This document shows, piece after piece, positions 1 through 7,752 of a DNA stretch of 64,000 nucleotides (positions are counted from its first letter, which is position 1; each line of letters begins with the position of its first letter). The position numbers and the translations under genes were made by a program. The stretch is from JADLCX01 sp964630785 (GTDB lineage: Bacteria; Planctomycetota; Phycisphaerae; Phycisphaerales; UBA1924), in assembly GCA_964630785.1 (NCBI GenBank), contig CAZVZG010000014.1, forward strand, positions 1 through 64,000, in the 5' to 3' direction. The notes under the pieces are model-generated. The model was given only the letters and a program-made list of their open reading frames with translations, was not told the origin of the DNA and made no database searches.

Positions 1-1
1 G

Positions 2-46
<45 letters not shown>

Positions 47-56
47 ACCCCCCGCC

Positions 57-581
57 ATGCGCCACATCACGCTCATCACCACCGGCGGCACGATCGAGAA
101 GACCTACGACGAGTCGACCGGCGAGCTGTCGAACCGGCGCACGGTCGTGCGGAGGATGCTCCGCCGCCTCCGCCTCGAAGACACCGCCGTGGCCGTCAAC
201 GAACTGCTGAGCAAGGACAGCCTGCACATGACCGACGACGACCGCGCGGCCGTCGTCGAGGCCTGCCGCGCCGCGGGCGCCGAGCGTGCCCCCAGCGCGG
301 GCCAGCCCTCGGCCATCGTCATCCTCCACGGCACCGACACGCTCACGGTCACGGGCGAGCGTCTCTTCACGGACCTCAAGCACCTCAAGACCGCGATCGT
401 GCTCACCGGGGCGATGCGCCCGTTCGAGATGATCCGCACCGACGCGCTGCAGAACCTCACCGAGGCGATCTTCGCCACCGGCGTGCTGCCGCCGGGCGTC
501 TACTGCGTCGCGCACGGGCGGGTGCTGAAGTTCCCGGGAGTGAAGAAGGACCGCGAGCGGCGGACGTTCGTGCAATCCTGA
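57..581 (+). CDS. Short asparaginase-domain protein
   Basis: A 174-residue protein matching only the N-terminal, catalytic half of L-asparaginase. The hallmark TTGGTIEKTYDESTG lies at residues 8-22, the HGTDT active-site block near residue 90 and the TGAMRP block near 117. The first threonine of TGGTI and the Thr-Asp of HGTDT are the usual nucleophile and second catalytic pair. Full-length asparaginases are about 320-350 residues with a second domain that completes the active site of a neighbouring subunit. That domain is absent here and the protein ends in a basic tail. Short N-domain-only homologues exist in other bacteria, so this is probably a natural short form rather than a truncation. 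Activity on asparagine is unproven. It is convergent with, and directly abuts, the transporter gene that follows. Confidence 0.85.
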   Translation: MRHITLITTGGTIEKTYDESTGELSNRRTVVRRMLRRLRLEDTAVAVNELLSKDSLHMTDDDRAAVVEACRAAGAERAPSAGQPSAIVILHGTDTLTVTGERLFTDLKHLKTAIVLTGAMRPFEMIRTDALQNLTEAIFATGVLPPGVYCVAHGRVLKFPGVKKDRERRTFVQS

Positions 582-1106
582 TCAGCCCCGCGCGGCGTCG
601 GTGGTATCGGCCAGCGGCCCCGGCGCCCGGGCCACGCGCGAGCCATGCCCGCCGCCGGTGAGCATGATGATCCCGACGACGATCAGCGACACTGCGACAC
701 CCTTGCGGATCGTCATCTCCTCGCCGAGGAACAACCACCCCAGCAGCACCGCGATCGCCGGCGCCAGCGCGAACGCGATCGGGCGCAGCTTGGAGATGTC
801 GCCGCCGGGCAGCGAAAGCCCGAGGTAGAAGAAGAACACGCCCGCGAACCCCGCGAGCAGGCCGGACCCGAAGATCAGTTTGAGCCACGTGGCCCATCGC
901 ATCTCGCGCCACCAACCCTGCGGTTCGGTCTTGAGCACCATCTGGGCCACCAGCAGCCCGGCGACGGCGAGCGGGAGCGTGACGGCCGCGCGGACCAGCA
1001 CCGTGCCCAACGGCCCGATCTCGCGGGTGTTGATGGCCGCCTTGGTGAAGATCTCGCCGACACCCCAGCACGTCCCCGCCAGAATCGCGCACAGGATCGC
1101 TTGCAT
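582..1106 (-). CDS. Half-size DMT-superfamily (EamA) transporter
   Basis: A 174-residue hydrophobic protein with five or so membrane segments. It begins at an ATG giving MQAILCAILAGTCWG and carries the EamA features GTCWGVGEIFTKAA near the N-terminus and a GWLFLGEEMT block near residue 125. Usual EamA permeases have two such repeats (about 290 residues, ten helices), while this has one and would have to work as a dimer, as small multidrug-type relatives do. The C-terminus is a short hydrophilic tail. The substrate cannot be told from sequence. A longer upstream extension in the same frame is non-hydrophobic and lies over the opposite-strand gene, so the ATG at 1106 was chosen. Confidence 0.85.
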   Translation of the reverse strand: MQAILCAILAGTCWGVGEIFTKAAINTREIGPLGTVLVRAAVTLPLAVAGLLVAQMVLKTEPQGWWREMRWATWLKLIFGSGLLAGFAGVFFFYLGLSLPGGDISKLRPIAFALAPAIAVLLGWLFLGEEMTIRKGVAVSLIVVGIIMLTGGGHGSRVARAPGPLADTTDAARG

Positions 1107-1174
1107 GGGCCGAGTGTACACGACCCCCCAACCCCTCAAACCCGCCAACGCCGCCGACTCACCAACGGCCCCCG

Positions 1175-1183
1175 TGTTACACT
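1175..1183 (+). promoter_or_regulatory. Extended -10 promoter, likely leaderless start
   Basis: TG-T-TACACT fits an extended -10 element and ends seven bases before the ATG at 1191. Transcription would start at or beside the start codon. No good -35 is visible, which an extended -10 tolerates. Confidence 0.45.
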
Positions 1184-1190
1184 TGTCACG

Positions 1191-1763
1191 ATGGTTTCGT
1201 TCTCGAACCACGTCATGGCCGTTGATCGCGTCGAACATCGCCTCAAGCGGGTCACCACGGCACTCAACGCCGCGGGGGTTGCGTACGCGGTCGTCGGCGG
1301 CAACGCCGTGGCCGCGTGGGTCGGGCGTGTTGACCCGAGCGCGACGAGAGCGACTAAGGACGTCGATTTGCTGGTCCGGCGTGCGGACCTGGACCGCATC
1401 ACGAACACGCTGACCGGGCTGGGGTTCCAACGGCTCGACATGCGATCGCTGGTGATGTTCCTCGACCCCGACGAGCCCAGCAAGCGAGCGGGCGTACACC
1501 TGGTGTGGGCGGACGAACCGGTCCGAACAACCTACACCGTGCCCGCGCCGCGTGTCGAAGAGGCCGAACGCGACCCCGAAGGGTTCCTCGTTCTGAAGCT
1601 CTCGGCGCTGGTCCGGATGAAGCTCACGTCCTTTCGGGACATCGACCGCGTCCACGTCGGGGACCTGCTCGAAGTCGGCCTCATCGACGAGGGGGTGCGC
1701 TCGACGCTCCCGCCTCAGCTTCAAGGTCGGCTCGCCGAGATCGAAGCCTCGCGGGCGGAATAG
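1191..1763 (+). CDS. Nucleotidyltransferase-fold (AbiEii-like) protein
   Basis: A 190-residue soluble protein. Around residues 27-65 it has a nucleotidyltransferase signature: VAYAVVGGNAVAAW followed by TKDVDLLV, in which the Asp pair of DVDLL would bind metal. Later comes the short FLVLKLSALVRMKLTSFRDIDRVHVGDL stretch seen in stand-alone nucleotidyltransferase homologues. Such proteins include toxin-like AbiEii/MenT relatives, but no adjacent antitoxin is visible, so I would not call it a toxin. An ATG eight codons in (1215) is a possible alternative start. The chosen ATG sits just behind an extended -10 promoter, giving a leaderless mRNA. It is convergent with rplU, with a shared hairpin terminator between them. 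Confidence 0.75.
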   Translation: MVSFSNHVMAVDRVEHRLKRVTTALNAAGVAYAVVGGNAVAAWVGRVDPSATRATKDVDLLVRRADLDRITNTLTGLGFQRLDMRSLVMFLDPDEPSKRAGVHLVWADEPVRTTYTVPAPRVEEAERDPEGFLVLKLSALVRMKLTSFRDIDRVHVGDLLEVGLIDEGVRSTLPPQLQGRLAEIEASRAE

Positions 1764-1791
1764 CCCCTTCGATCGCACGGCAAAACCACAA

Positions 1792-1818
1792 CGGCCCGGA
1801 CCAGCAAGGCCCGGGCCG
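1792..1818. terminator. Bidirectional hairpin terminator between convergent genes
   Basis: A perfect 8-bp stem, CGGCCCGG at 1792-1799 pairing with CCGGGCCG at 1811-1818, with an 11-base loop. It is followed by TGTGGTTTTG on the minus strand (rplU) and ATGTTTGTG on the plus strand, so it can end both convergent transcripts. Confidence 0.65.
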
Positions 1819-1886
1819 ATGTTTGTGAGAGAGGCGACAGAGGCCGCCGGTGTTCGGTACGTCGTCCGCCTGCCGCGGGATGCAAC

Positions 1887-2216
1887 TCAAGCGTTGATCG
1901 ACGTGATCTTCACACGCGTGTAGCGCTGCCGGTGGCCGGTGCGCCGGCGGCTGTTCTTCTTGGCCTGGAAGTATTGGATGCGGAGCTTCTCGCCCTGCAC
2001 CACGCCCTCGACGACCTCGGCGGCGACGCTCGCGCCGGTGACGTGGGGCGTGCCGACCCTGGCCGCGGCGCCGTCGTTGCCGCCAAGGAGGAGGACCTTG
2101 TCGAACTTGACCTGCTTGCCCGGCGCGGCCGCGCCGGCGTCGATGAGGTCGATCAGGATGATATCGCCGGACTGGACCTTGCGCTGGCCGCCGGACTCTT
2201 CGATGATGGCGTACAT
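1887..2216 (-). CDS. rplU: 50S ribosomal protein L21
   Basis: A 109-residue protein of standard L21 length. It starts MYAIIEESGGQRKVQ, then has the VGTPHVTGASV block and the C-terminal YFQAKKNSRRRTGHRQ...TRVKITSI signature that contacts 23S rRNA. L21 is a structural protein of the large ribosomal subunit. The usual partner rpmA (L27) is not next to it: the downstream neighbour is the convergent nucleotidyltransferase gene, so the common rplU-rpmA operon is broken here. The start is set by family alignment; an in-frame upstream extension is not conserved. Confidence 0.97.
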   Translation of the reverse strand: MYAIIEESGGQRKVQSGDIILIDLIDAGAAAPGKQVKFDKVLLLGGNDGAAARVGTPHVTGASVAAEVVEGVVQGEKLRIQYFQAKKNSRRRTGHRQRYTRVKITSINA

Positions 2217-2372
2217 GGAGCACGCTCCCGGTTCACGCCGCACTGGTCGGGGGGGCTGGCCCATCCGTCACCATCGACGGCGGCCGCCCGGCTTGGGTCC
2301 CGGTTCGCTGCGGGGCGGAGAGGATAGGCGGGTGGGCGGGCGAAAGACGGCGCGTCGGATGCGACTGGGCGG

Positions 2373-2388
2373 TGTTCCACATGGAACA
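2373..2388. promoter_or_regulatory. parS-like ParB binding site (15 of 16 bases)
   Basis: TGTTCCACATGGAACA is a palindrome with 7-base arms about a CA centre. It differs from the widely used chromosomal parS sequence TGTTCCACGTGGAACA at one central base. It lies in the gap between the divergent rplU and arsR-arsM genes, upstream of the ars promoter. parB is not in the window. It could instead be an operator for another dyad-binding protein. Confidence 0.55.
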
Positions 2389-2410
2389 TTGCCCTAACAC
2401 AGCTGAGAGG

Positions 2411-2440
2411 TTGACTCGACCGAGCTGGGCTCGATATATT
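2411..2440 (+). promoter_or_regulatory. Sigma-70-type promoter of arsR-arsM
   Basis: A -35 TTGACT (2411-2416) and a -10 TATATT (2435-2440) are separated by 18 bases. Transcription would start at about 2447, right at the TTG/ATG start region of the gene, so the mRNA has little or no leader. The operator below overlaps the -10 element. Confidence 0.7.
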
Positions 2441-2457
2441 TCGCCGTTTGACGAAAT
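2438..2457. promoter_or_regulatory. Candidate ArsR operator
   Basis: Inverted repeat ATTTCG-N8-CGAAAT overlapping the -10 element and predicted transcription start of arsR-arsM. Position and symmetry fit autorepression by the ArsR domain encoded just downstream. Assignment is by position; binding is untested. Confidence 0.5.
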
Positions 2458-3908
2458 GTCCGATGGGCCTGCTCGAACTCACCAACCTCTCGCACGCGCT
2501 TTCCGATCCGACACGGGTACGGATTCTGGCCTCGTTGCTGGGCGGGTGGGATGAAGAGTTGTGCGTGTGCGAGGTCACGGAGTTGTTCGATCTGGCGCCT
2601 TCCACGGTGTCCAAGCACCTGACGATCCTGCGGCAGGCGGGTTTGGTGGAGGGGCGCAAGCAGGGCCGGTGGATGTTCTACCGGCCGGTGCGCGAGCCGG
2701 GGGTCGGGGGGGGCGGGGGGGCGGCCGCAGCGGAAGCGCTCCGGTGGGTGCGCGCGGCGGCGGTTGAGGATCATCAGTTGCGCACGGACGCGACGCGGCT
2801 TGGCGCGCTGAAGCTGGGAAGGCCGGGGTGCTGCGACAGCGCGAGCGATGGGGAGTTCGCCGGTTCCTACAAGGAGTTGACCATGGCTGACGGATGCTGC
2901 TCGAAGGGTGAATCGGCGTGCGGATGTGTCGGCGGCATTCTTGGCGATGAGTTCGCCGCGGAGTCGCTCAAGAGGCTGCCCGTCGCGGGGCAGTCGGACG
3001 CAGACGGTTCCGATGAAGTGCGCCGGAAGGTTCGCGAGGGCTACGCGAAGATCGCCAGAGAGGGTGTGTGGACCAGCGCGGGCGCGGACGAGTACGCGTC
3101 GTGTTGCGGGGTTGGAGGGGGGGTGGGTGGCGGGTGCTGCGGCGGGGTTGATGCCGCGGCGGTGGCGCTCGCGGTCGGGTACGACGAGGCCGAGCTAGCC
3201 GCGCTGCCCGAGGGCGCGAACATGGGGCTCTCGTGCGGAAATCCGACAGCGCTGGCCTCGCTCGCGCCGGGCGAAGTGGTACTCGACTTGGGCTCGGGCG
3301 GCGGTTTCGATTGCTTCCTTGCCGGCCGCAAGGTCGGCGCGGCCGGCCGGGTGATCGGGGTGGACATGACGGCGGAGATGGTGAGCAAGGCGCGGAACAA
3401 CATCGCCGGTTACCGGCGCGCCGGCGGGCCGGACAACGTCGAGTTCCGACTCGGAGAGATCGAGCACCTGCCGGTGGCGGACGCGAGCGTGGACGTGGTG
3501 GTCAGCAACTGCGTCATCAACCTCTCGCCCGACAAGGAGCGGGTGTGGGACGAGATCGCCCGCGTTCTCAAGCCGGGCGGTCGGGTGGCCGTGAGCGACA
3601 TCGCGCTGCTGCGGCCGCTGCCGGCCGACGTGCTGCGGATGGTGGGGTCGCTCATCGGGTGCATCGCCGGAGCCGCGTTGGTTCGCGACACGGAGCGGAT
3701 GGTCCGGGCCGCGGGGCTGCGTAACGCCGAGTTCACGCGGCGGAGCGACTACATCGACGCTATGATCGACTCGAAGGACCCGCTGTATCAGAACGTCGCC
3801 CGGGCGCTCCCGCCGGGCACGAAGGTCGGCGACTACATCACGAGCCTCGAAGTGCGCGCGGTCAAGCCGGCCGCGACGTGCTGCGGGTCGGATTGCTGCG
3901 GGGGTTGA
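2448..3908 (+). CDS. ArsR repressor fused to ArsM arsenite methyltransferase
   Basis: One 486-residue frame. Residues 6-125 are an ArsR/SmtB winged helix: DPTRVRILASL, then ELCVCEV with the As(III)-binding Cys pair C39/C41, and the recognition helix near 51-62. Residues 146-486 are an As(III) S-adenosylmethionine methyltransferase: SAM motif DLGSGGG at 280-286, with conserved arsenic-binding cysteines at C355 (SNCVINL) and C405 (IGCIAG). It methylates arsenite for detoxification. Extra Cys clusters lie at 128-129, 150-160, 219-231 and 478-484. The linker near 84-95 is glycine/alanine encoded by G tracts. An AAGGAG sits 6 bases before the in-frame ATG at 2883, so free ArsM may also be made. 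The first codon is TTG; the ATG at 2463 is an alternative start. Confidence 0.88.
   Translation: MTKCPMGLLELTNLSHALSDPTRVRILASLLGGWDEELCVCEVTELFDLAPSTVSKHLTILRQAGLVEGRKQGRWMFYRPVREPGVGGGGGAAAAEALRWVRAAAVEDHQLRTDATRLGALKLGRPGCCDSASDGEFAGSYKELTMADGCCSKGESACGCVGGILGDEFAAESLKRLPVAGQSDADGSDEVRRKVREGYAKIAREGVWTSAGADEYASCCGVGGGVGGGCCGGVDAAAVALAVGYDEAELAALPEGANMGLSCGNPTALASLAPGEVVLDLGSGGGFDCFLAGRKVGAAGRVIGVDMTAEMVSKARNNIAGYRRAGGPDNVEFRLGEIEHLPVADASVDVVVSNCVINLSPDKERVWDEIARVLKPGGRVAVSDIALLRPLPADVLRMVGSLIGCIAGAALVRDTERMVRAAGLRNAEFTRRSDYIDAMIDSKDPLYQNVARALPPGTKVGDYITSLEVRAVKPAATCCGSDCCGG
2706..2721 (+). repeat. G8-C-G7 homopolymer tract inside arsR-arsM
   Basis: Two G runs (2706-2713 and 2715-2721) encode the glycine linker after the ArsR DNA-binding domain. 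Slippage or a base-call error here would shift the frame of the ArsR tail and decide whether ArsR and ArsM are joined. Confidence 0.85.
2871..2885 (+). promoter_or_regulatory. Internal ribosome binding site and start of ArsM
   Basis: AAGGAG (2871-2876), a 6-base spacer, then an in-frame ATG (2883-2885) exactly where stand-alone ArsM proteins begin (MADGCCSKG). It would allow separate ArsM from the same mRNA. Confidence 0.65.
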
Positions 3909-3937
3909 GGCCCCATGAATGTTGGGCGATTCCGCGG

Positions 3938-5173
3938 CTACTTCGCGGGCCCGCCGGTGCGCGGCGCATCGGCGGCGGGGGCCGCGGCGTCGCGGGCGAC
4001 GGCCCAAGCGGGCGCGGGCTCGTAGGCCCGTGCCGCGAGCGTGCGAGACCGCCAGCGGAGCGCGGCGACGAGAGCGATGATGGCCGCGATCCACCAGACC
4101 GCGCCGCCGACGAGAACGGTGACGAGGAACGCGGCGGTATCGGCCAGGGCCCGGGTCGCGGTGCGCCACGCATCGGAAATCGCCTTGACGAAATACGCGC
4201 CGAGTCCGTCGGACTTGGCGGAGTCGGGCAGGCGGACGGCGGACTCGTGACGGATCACCACGAGGATGGTCGAGAGCGAGACCAGCCGCGAGAGCCGGTC
4301 GCGCTGAGCGGTCAGCCGCTCGATGCTCTCACGGACACGCCCGAGGGAATCGCGGACCTCCATGATGTCGCGGAGGGGCGAGTCCTTGCGCGTCACGAGC
4401 AGTTCGGCCAGTTCCTTCTCGACGCGCTGCTCGTTGCGGATGCGGGCGTCGAGGTCCACGGCCTGATCGGTGACGTCTTCACCGTGCGTGGACTCCTGCA
4501 CCACGATGCCGAGGTCGCGGAGCTGAACGAGGACCTGGCCCAGCCGATCGGCGCGGACGCGGAGGGTGAGGTTGGCCTGCGCGCTCTCGCCATCGCCGGT
4601 GAGAGACGAATCCTCAACAAACTCGTCCCCGGCCTCACTCACGAAAAACGCGGCCTTGGCGAAGGCGGCGCGGACGTCGGTGACTGCTAGGTCGATGCTG
4701 GCTTTGCGGGCGACGAGGCGCGCGTCGGAGACCGCGGCCGACGATGGGTGTAACGGCGTCCCCGGCTCGTTGGTGGAGGGTGTCATCGCGGCGACGCGAG
4801 ATGATCGAGCATCAACACCTTCAGTCTTGGAGAACTCGTCGGCCGAGATCGACTCGGACAAGTGATGGGAGATCGCGTCGAACTGTGATGAGGGCGTGCT
4901 CGGTGCGGCCGCGACGGATACACGGCTCCGGGCCCTCCCCAGCGACGGGAGCAGGAACGGGAGCACGATCAGCGGCAGGAGGATGAGCAGGAGCAGCGGG
5001 CCGCCGATCCTCCGGGTGAAGATGCTCGACCTCGCCCCGCTGTGGGGCGAGCCCGCCCGGAGCGCCCTCTCCCACAGGCCGGGGGTCTCACCGACCCACC
5101 GGCTCATCGCGGAGAGCTCCGCCTCGATGCGGCTGTCGGCGGCGGATTTCGTGGAGTTTGGTTCGTTGTTCAT
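3938..5173 (-). CDS. DUF4349 membrane protein, ECF sigma partner
   Basis: A 411-residue protein. The N-terminal ~55 residues are hydrophilic, followed by a strong membrane segment at about 57-79, a Ser/Thr-rich linker, a DUF4349 region at about 155-340, a second membrane segment near 350-373 and a short tail. The DUF4349 region has the family pattern ARKASIDLAVTDVRAAF, a VRADRLGQVLVQLRDLG block and a long coiled-coil stretch full of Glu/Arg/Leu (RVEKELAELL...RESIERLTAQRDRLSRL). Its ATG overlaps the stop of the upstream ECF sigma gene by four bases (ATGA), so the two are translationally coupled. Position suggests a membrane partner or anti-sigma-like role. DUF4349 itself has no agreed function and no zinc-type anti-sigma motif is seen. 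Confidence 0.8.
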   Translation of the reverse strand: MNNEPNSTKSAADSRIEAELSAMSRWVGETPGLWERALRAGSPHSGARSSIFTRRIGGPLLLLILLPLIVLPFLLPSLGRARSRVSVAAAPSTPSSQFDAISHHLSESISADEFSKTEGVDARSSRVAAMTPSTNEPGTPLHPSSAAVSDARLVARKASIDLAVTDVRAAFAKAAFFVSEAGDEFVEDSSLTGDGESAQANLTLRVRADRLGQVLVQLRDLGIVVQESTHGEDVTDQAVDLDARIRNEQRVEKELAELLVTRKDSPLRDIMEVRDSLGRVRESIERLTAQRDRLSRLVSLSTILVVIRHESAVRLPDSAKSDGLGAYFVKAISDAWRTATRALADTAAFLVTVLVGGAVWWIAAIIALVAALRWRSRTLAARAYEPAPAWAVARDAAAPAADAPRTGGPAK

Positions 5174-5745
5174 GCGTGCTCCTCCGCGGCCAGTCGAGTG
5201 CGAAGGCTGCTCAGCGCGGCGTGCAGGCGCGACTTCACGGTGCCGAGCGGGAGGCCGAGGATGTCGGCGGCCTGCCCGTGCGTCACGCCGCGGTGGTAGC
5301 AGAGCAGCACGAGCAGTTGCTGGCCCTCCGTCAGGTCTTCAACGGCGAGCTGGAGCCGCCCGTTGAGTTCGGCCGCATCTCGGCGGGCGGTCGGGTCGTG
5401 CCCACCGATCTCCCCCGGCGAGGGAGAAGCCGCGGACCTTGCGGAATGCGAGGCTTCACGGCGCCGCAGGTCGTGGCAGCGGTTGATGACAATGCGGTAC
5501 ATCCAGGTCTTGAACGTGCTGCGGCCGTCGAACCGACCGCCGTACTTGATGACGCGGAACCAGGCCTCCTGCACGGCGTCGAGGGCGACGTCTTCACGCC
5601 CGGTGAGTGCGCGCGCCAAGCCGAGCAGCAGGCCCTCGTAGCGCTCGGCGAGGACCGCGAGCGAGCGCCGATCGCCGCGGTGGAACGCGGCGAGGAGTTG
5701 CTCGTCGGTGTTGAGATCGGAGGGTTGTTCGGCGCTGGAAGTCAT
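5170..5745 (-). CDS. ECF RNA polymerase sigma factor
   Basis: A 191-residue sigma-70-family protein of extracytoplasmic-function size. Region 2 spans about residues 20-95, with DAVQEAWFRVIKYGGRFDGRSTFKTWMYRIVINRCHD matching the region 2.3/2.4 pattern. Region 4 spans about 130-185, with the helix-turn-helix HGQAADILGLPLGTVKSRLHAA. The linker between is Ser/Pro-rich. It would direct RNA polymerase to a small regulon, probably including its own operon. It heads a two-gene unit with the DUF4349 membrane protein (4-base overlap). The gap to the divergent antiporter gene contains a 7-bp stem hairpin (5771-5787). Confidence 0.92.
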   Translation of the reverse strand: MTSSAEQPSDLNTDEQLLAAFHRGDRRSLAVLAERYEGLLLGLARALTGREDVALDAVQEAWFRVIKYGGRFDGRSTFKTWMYRIVINRCHDLRRREASHSARSAASPSPGEIGGHDPTARRDAAELNGRLQLAVEDLTEGQQLLVLLCYHRGVTHGQAADILGLPLGTVKSRLHAALSSLRTRLAAEEHA

Positions 5746-5886
5746 GCGGGCAGAGACGACGAGGATTAGACCGGGCCGATGGCCCGGCGGTTCGCACGAA
5801 AAGGAGATTTCTCATTCAAGGGCGACGTGACCACACCCCTCCCACCCGACCGACGGCTCGGTCCGTGTGCGGGTAACCTGCCGGGC

Positions 5887-7725
5887 ATGACCAATGTCGC
5901 GACGCAGACGCTGGCGCTGGCCGCGGGGGTGGGTTGTCTGGTCTCGCTGCTGTGCGACCGGATGCGTCTCTCGGCGACGCTCCCGCTGATCGCGGTCGGC
6001 TTCCTGATGGGGCCGCACGTGTGGGGGGTAATCGACACCGACTCGCTGGGGAACAACCTGTCGGCGATGATCTCGGTCATCATCGGACTGCTGATCTTCG
6101 AGGGCGGGCTGCACCTCAACGGCAAGGAGCTCTCGCACGCGCCGCGGGCGCTGGCCGGCCTGCTGACGGTGGGCGGGGCGATCACGTATGCCGGGGTCGC
6201 GGCGGCGGCGCACTTTCTCGCGGGCCTGTCGTGGCCGATCTCGCTGCTCATCGGCAGCGTGCTGATGGTGACGGGCCCGACGGTGATTCAGCCCATGCTG
6301 AGGCATCTGCCGCTGGCGCCCCGTCTGCACGCGACGCTGGCGGGCGAGGCCATCCTGATCGACCCCATCGGCGTGGTTGTGGCGGCGACGACACTGGAGC
6401 TGATCTCCGCCCACCTCTCGGGAGCGCTGGTTCGAGTCGATGCGGGTTCGCTCAGGCACGTTTTCGAGCCTTTCGCCGCGGGAACCATCGTCGGCGTGAC
6501 ACTCGGCGTGGTCAGCCGGACGCTGATCGAGCTGGTGTCGCACCGTCGGCGGGTGTCGCCGGACCTGGTGCACATGCTGGCGGTGGGCACGTGCATGATC
6601 GCGGTCGGGGCCGGGGAGTCGTTCGCGTCGGAGGCGGGACTGGTGGCCGCGGCGCTCTGCTCGGTGATCATGGCCAATACGAAGATTTTGGGTATCTCGG
6701 AAATGCTGGAGTTCAAGCACCGGCTGGCGTCGATCTTTGTGGCGATGCTGTTCGTGCTGCTGGCGTCGCGGATGGACCTGGGCAGGGTTACAACCATGCC
6801 GCCCGCGCGCTGGCTTTTCGTCCTGGCGCTGATCGTCGTCGTGCGCCCCGTGTCGGGGCTGACGGCGACGATCGCCTCGGGTCTTTCCGGGAGGGAGCGG
6901 GCGTTCCTGGGGCTCTTCGCGCCACGCGGGCTCGTGGCCGCGTCGCTGGGCAGCCTGCTGGCGACGCAACTCGCCGGGCCGATCGCCGAGCGGATCAAGG
7001 ATGACGCCCTGCGGGCCCGCGTGATGGAAGAAGCCGCGGCGTTCGACCAGCTCGTGTTTCTGTCGGTCATCGGCACAATCCTCTGGGCGGCGGTGCTCGG
7101 CCCGGCGCTGGCCCGGGTCCTGCGCGTGCGCGTGCCGGCGCGAGAGGGCGTGGTCATCATCGGGGCCAACCGGATCGCGCGCGCGGTCGGCAGGCTGCTG
7201 GCCGCCCGCAACATCGCCGTGCACATGGTCGACAGCAACCGTCAGCGCGTCGCGTTGGCGCAGCTCGACGGCATCGAGGCCAGTGCGGCCGATGCAACCG
7301 ACCGCCGGTGGATGGACGACAACGTCCACCGACCAGAGCTGGGCTGGCTGATGCCGCTGACCGGCAACCGCGACGTGGACCTTGTGACTTCGCGATGGGC
7401 GGAGGAGAAGTTCGGGCCGGGGAGGGTGCTCTGGCCGCGGCCGCTGGGCGACGGGCCCGCGGGCAACACGGTGGACGCCGGGCTGATCCACGCAGGCGAG
7501 GCCGGCGTGGTGGACGTGGTGGCGCTCCCGCCGGGCACGCCGTCGGAGACGGCGCTGGCGGCGATCGACGAGCGCGGGCGCATCGGCCCCGTCGAGATGA
7601 GCGTCAAGAAACCCGGGGGCGTGGTGATTTATCTTCGCAGGCCGGGCTGGGCGAACGACCCGGCAACGGTGTGGGACGCGGCGCGGCGGCGGGCGGCCGA
7701 AGGGCCGCCGACGGCTCCTGCGTGA
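5887..7725 (+). CDS. CPA1-type cation:proton antiporter with NAD-binding-like C domain
   Basis: A 612-residue membrane protein. About the first 410 residues form 11-13 membrane segments of the NhaP/CPA1 kind. TGPTVIQP (about 129-136) matches the unwound-helix TDP motif, and GEAILIDP (about 153-160) aligns with the ion-binding ND motif, keeping Asp159 but with Ile instead of Asn. Residues about 420-500 resemble a TrkA-N Rossmann fold (EGVVIIGANRIARAVGRLL, then HMVDSN), a regulatory NAD/ligand-binding domain. The glycine motif is altered to GxNxxA, so nucleotide binding is uncertain. It likely exchanges Na+ or K+ for H+ in pH or salt homeostasis. The ATG at 5887 was preferred to an in-frame ATG 36 codons upstream because the hydrophobic domain starts here. 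Confidence 0.85.
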   Translation: MTNVATQTLALAAGVGCLVSLLCDRMRLSATLPLIAVGFLMGPHVWGVIDTDSLGNNLSAMISVIIGLLIFEGGLHLNGKELSHAPRALAGLLTVGGAITYAGVAAAAHFLAGLSWPISLLIGSVLMVTGPTVIQPMLRHLPLAPRLHATLAGEAILIDPIGVVVAATTLELISAHLSGALVRVDAGSLRHVFEPFAAGTIVGVTLGVVSRTLIELVSHRRRVSPDLVHMLAVGTCMIAVGAGESFASEAGLVAAALCSVIMANTKILGISEMLEFKHRLASIFVAMLFVLLASRMDLGRVTTMPPARWLFVLALIVVVRPVSGLTATIASGLSGRERAFLGLFAPRGLVAASLGSLLATQLAGPIAERIKDDALRARVMEEAAAFDQLVFLSVIGTILWAAVLGPALARVLRVRVPAREGVVIIGANRIARAVGRLLAARNIAVHMVDSNRQRVALAQLDGIEASAADATDRRWMDDNVHRPELGWLMPLTGNRDVDLVTSRWAEEKFGPGRVLWPRPLGDGPAGNTVDAGLIHAGEAGVVDVVALPPGTPSETALAAIDERGRIGPVEMSVKKPGGVVIYLRRPGWANDPATVWDAARRRAAEGPPTAPA

Positions 7726-7752
7726 GCCCCGCGCCAGGAACAGAGGAAGGGT

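Noticed and set aside
5771..5787. Hairpin CCGGGCC-GAT-GGCCCGG as a terminator
   Set aside because: It lies between two divergent genes, so there is nothing to terminate; at most an operator, with no further support.
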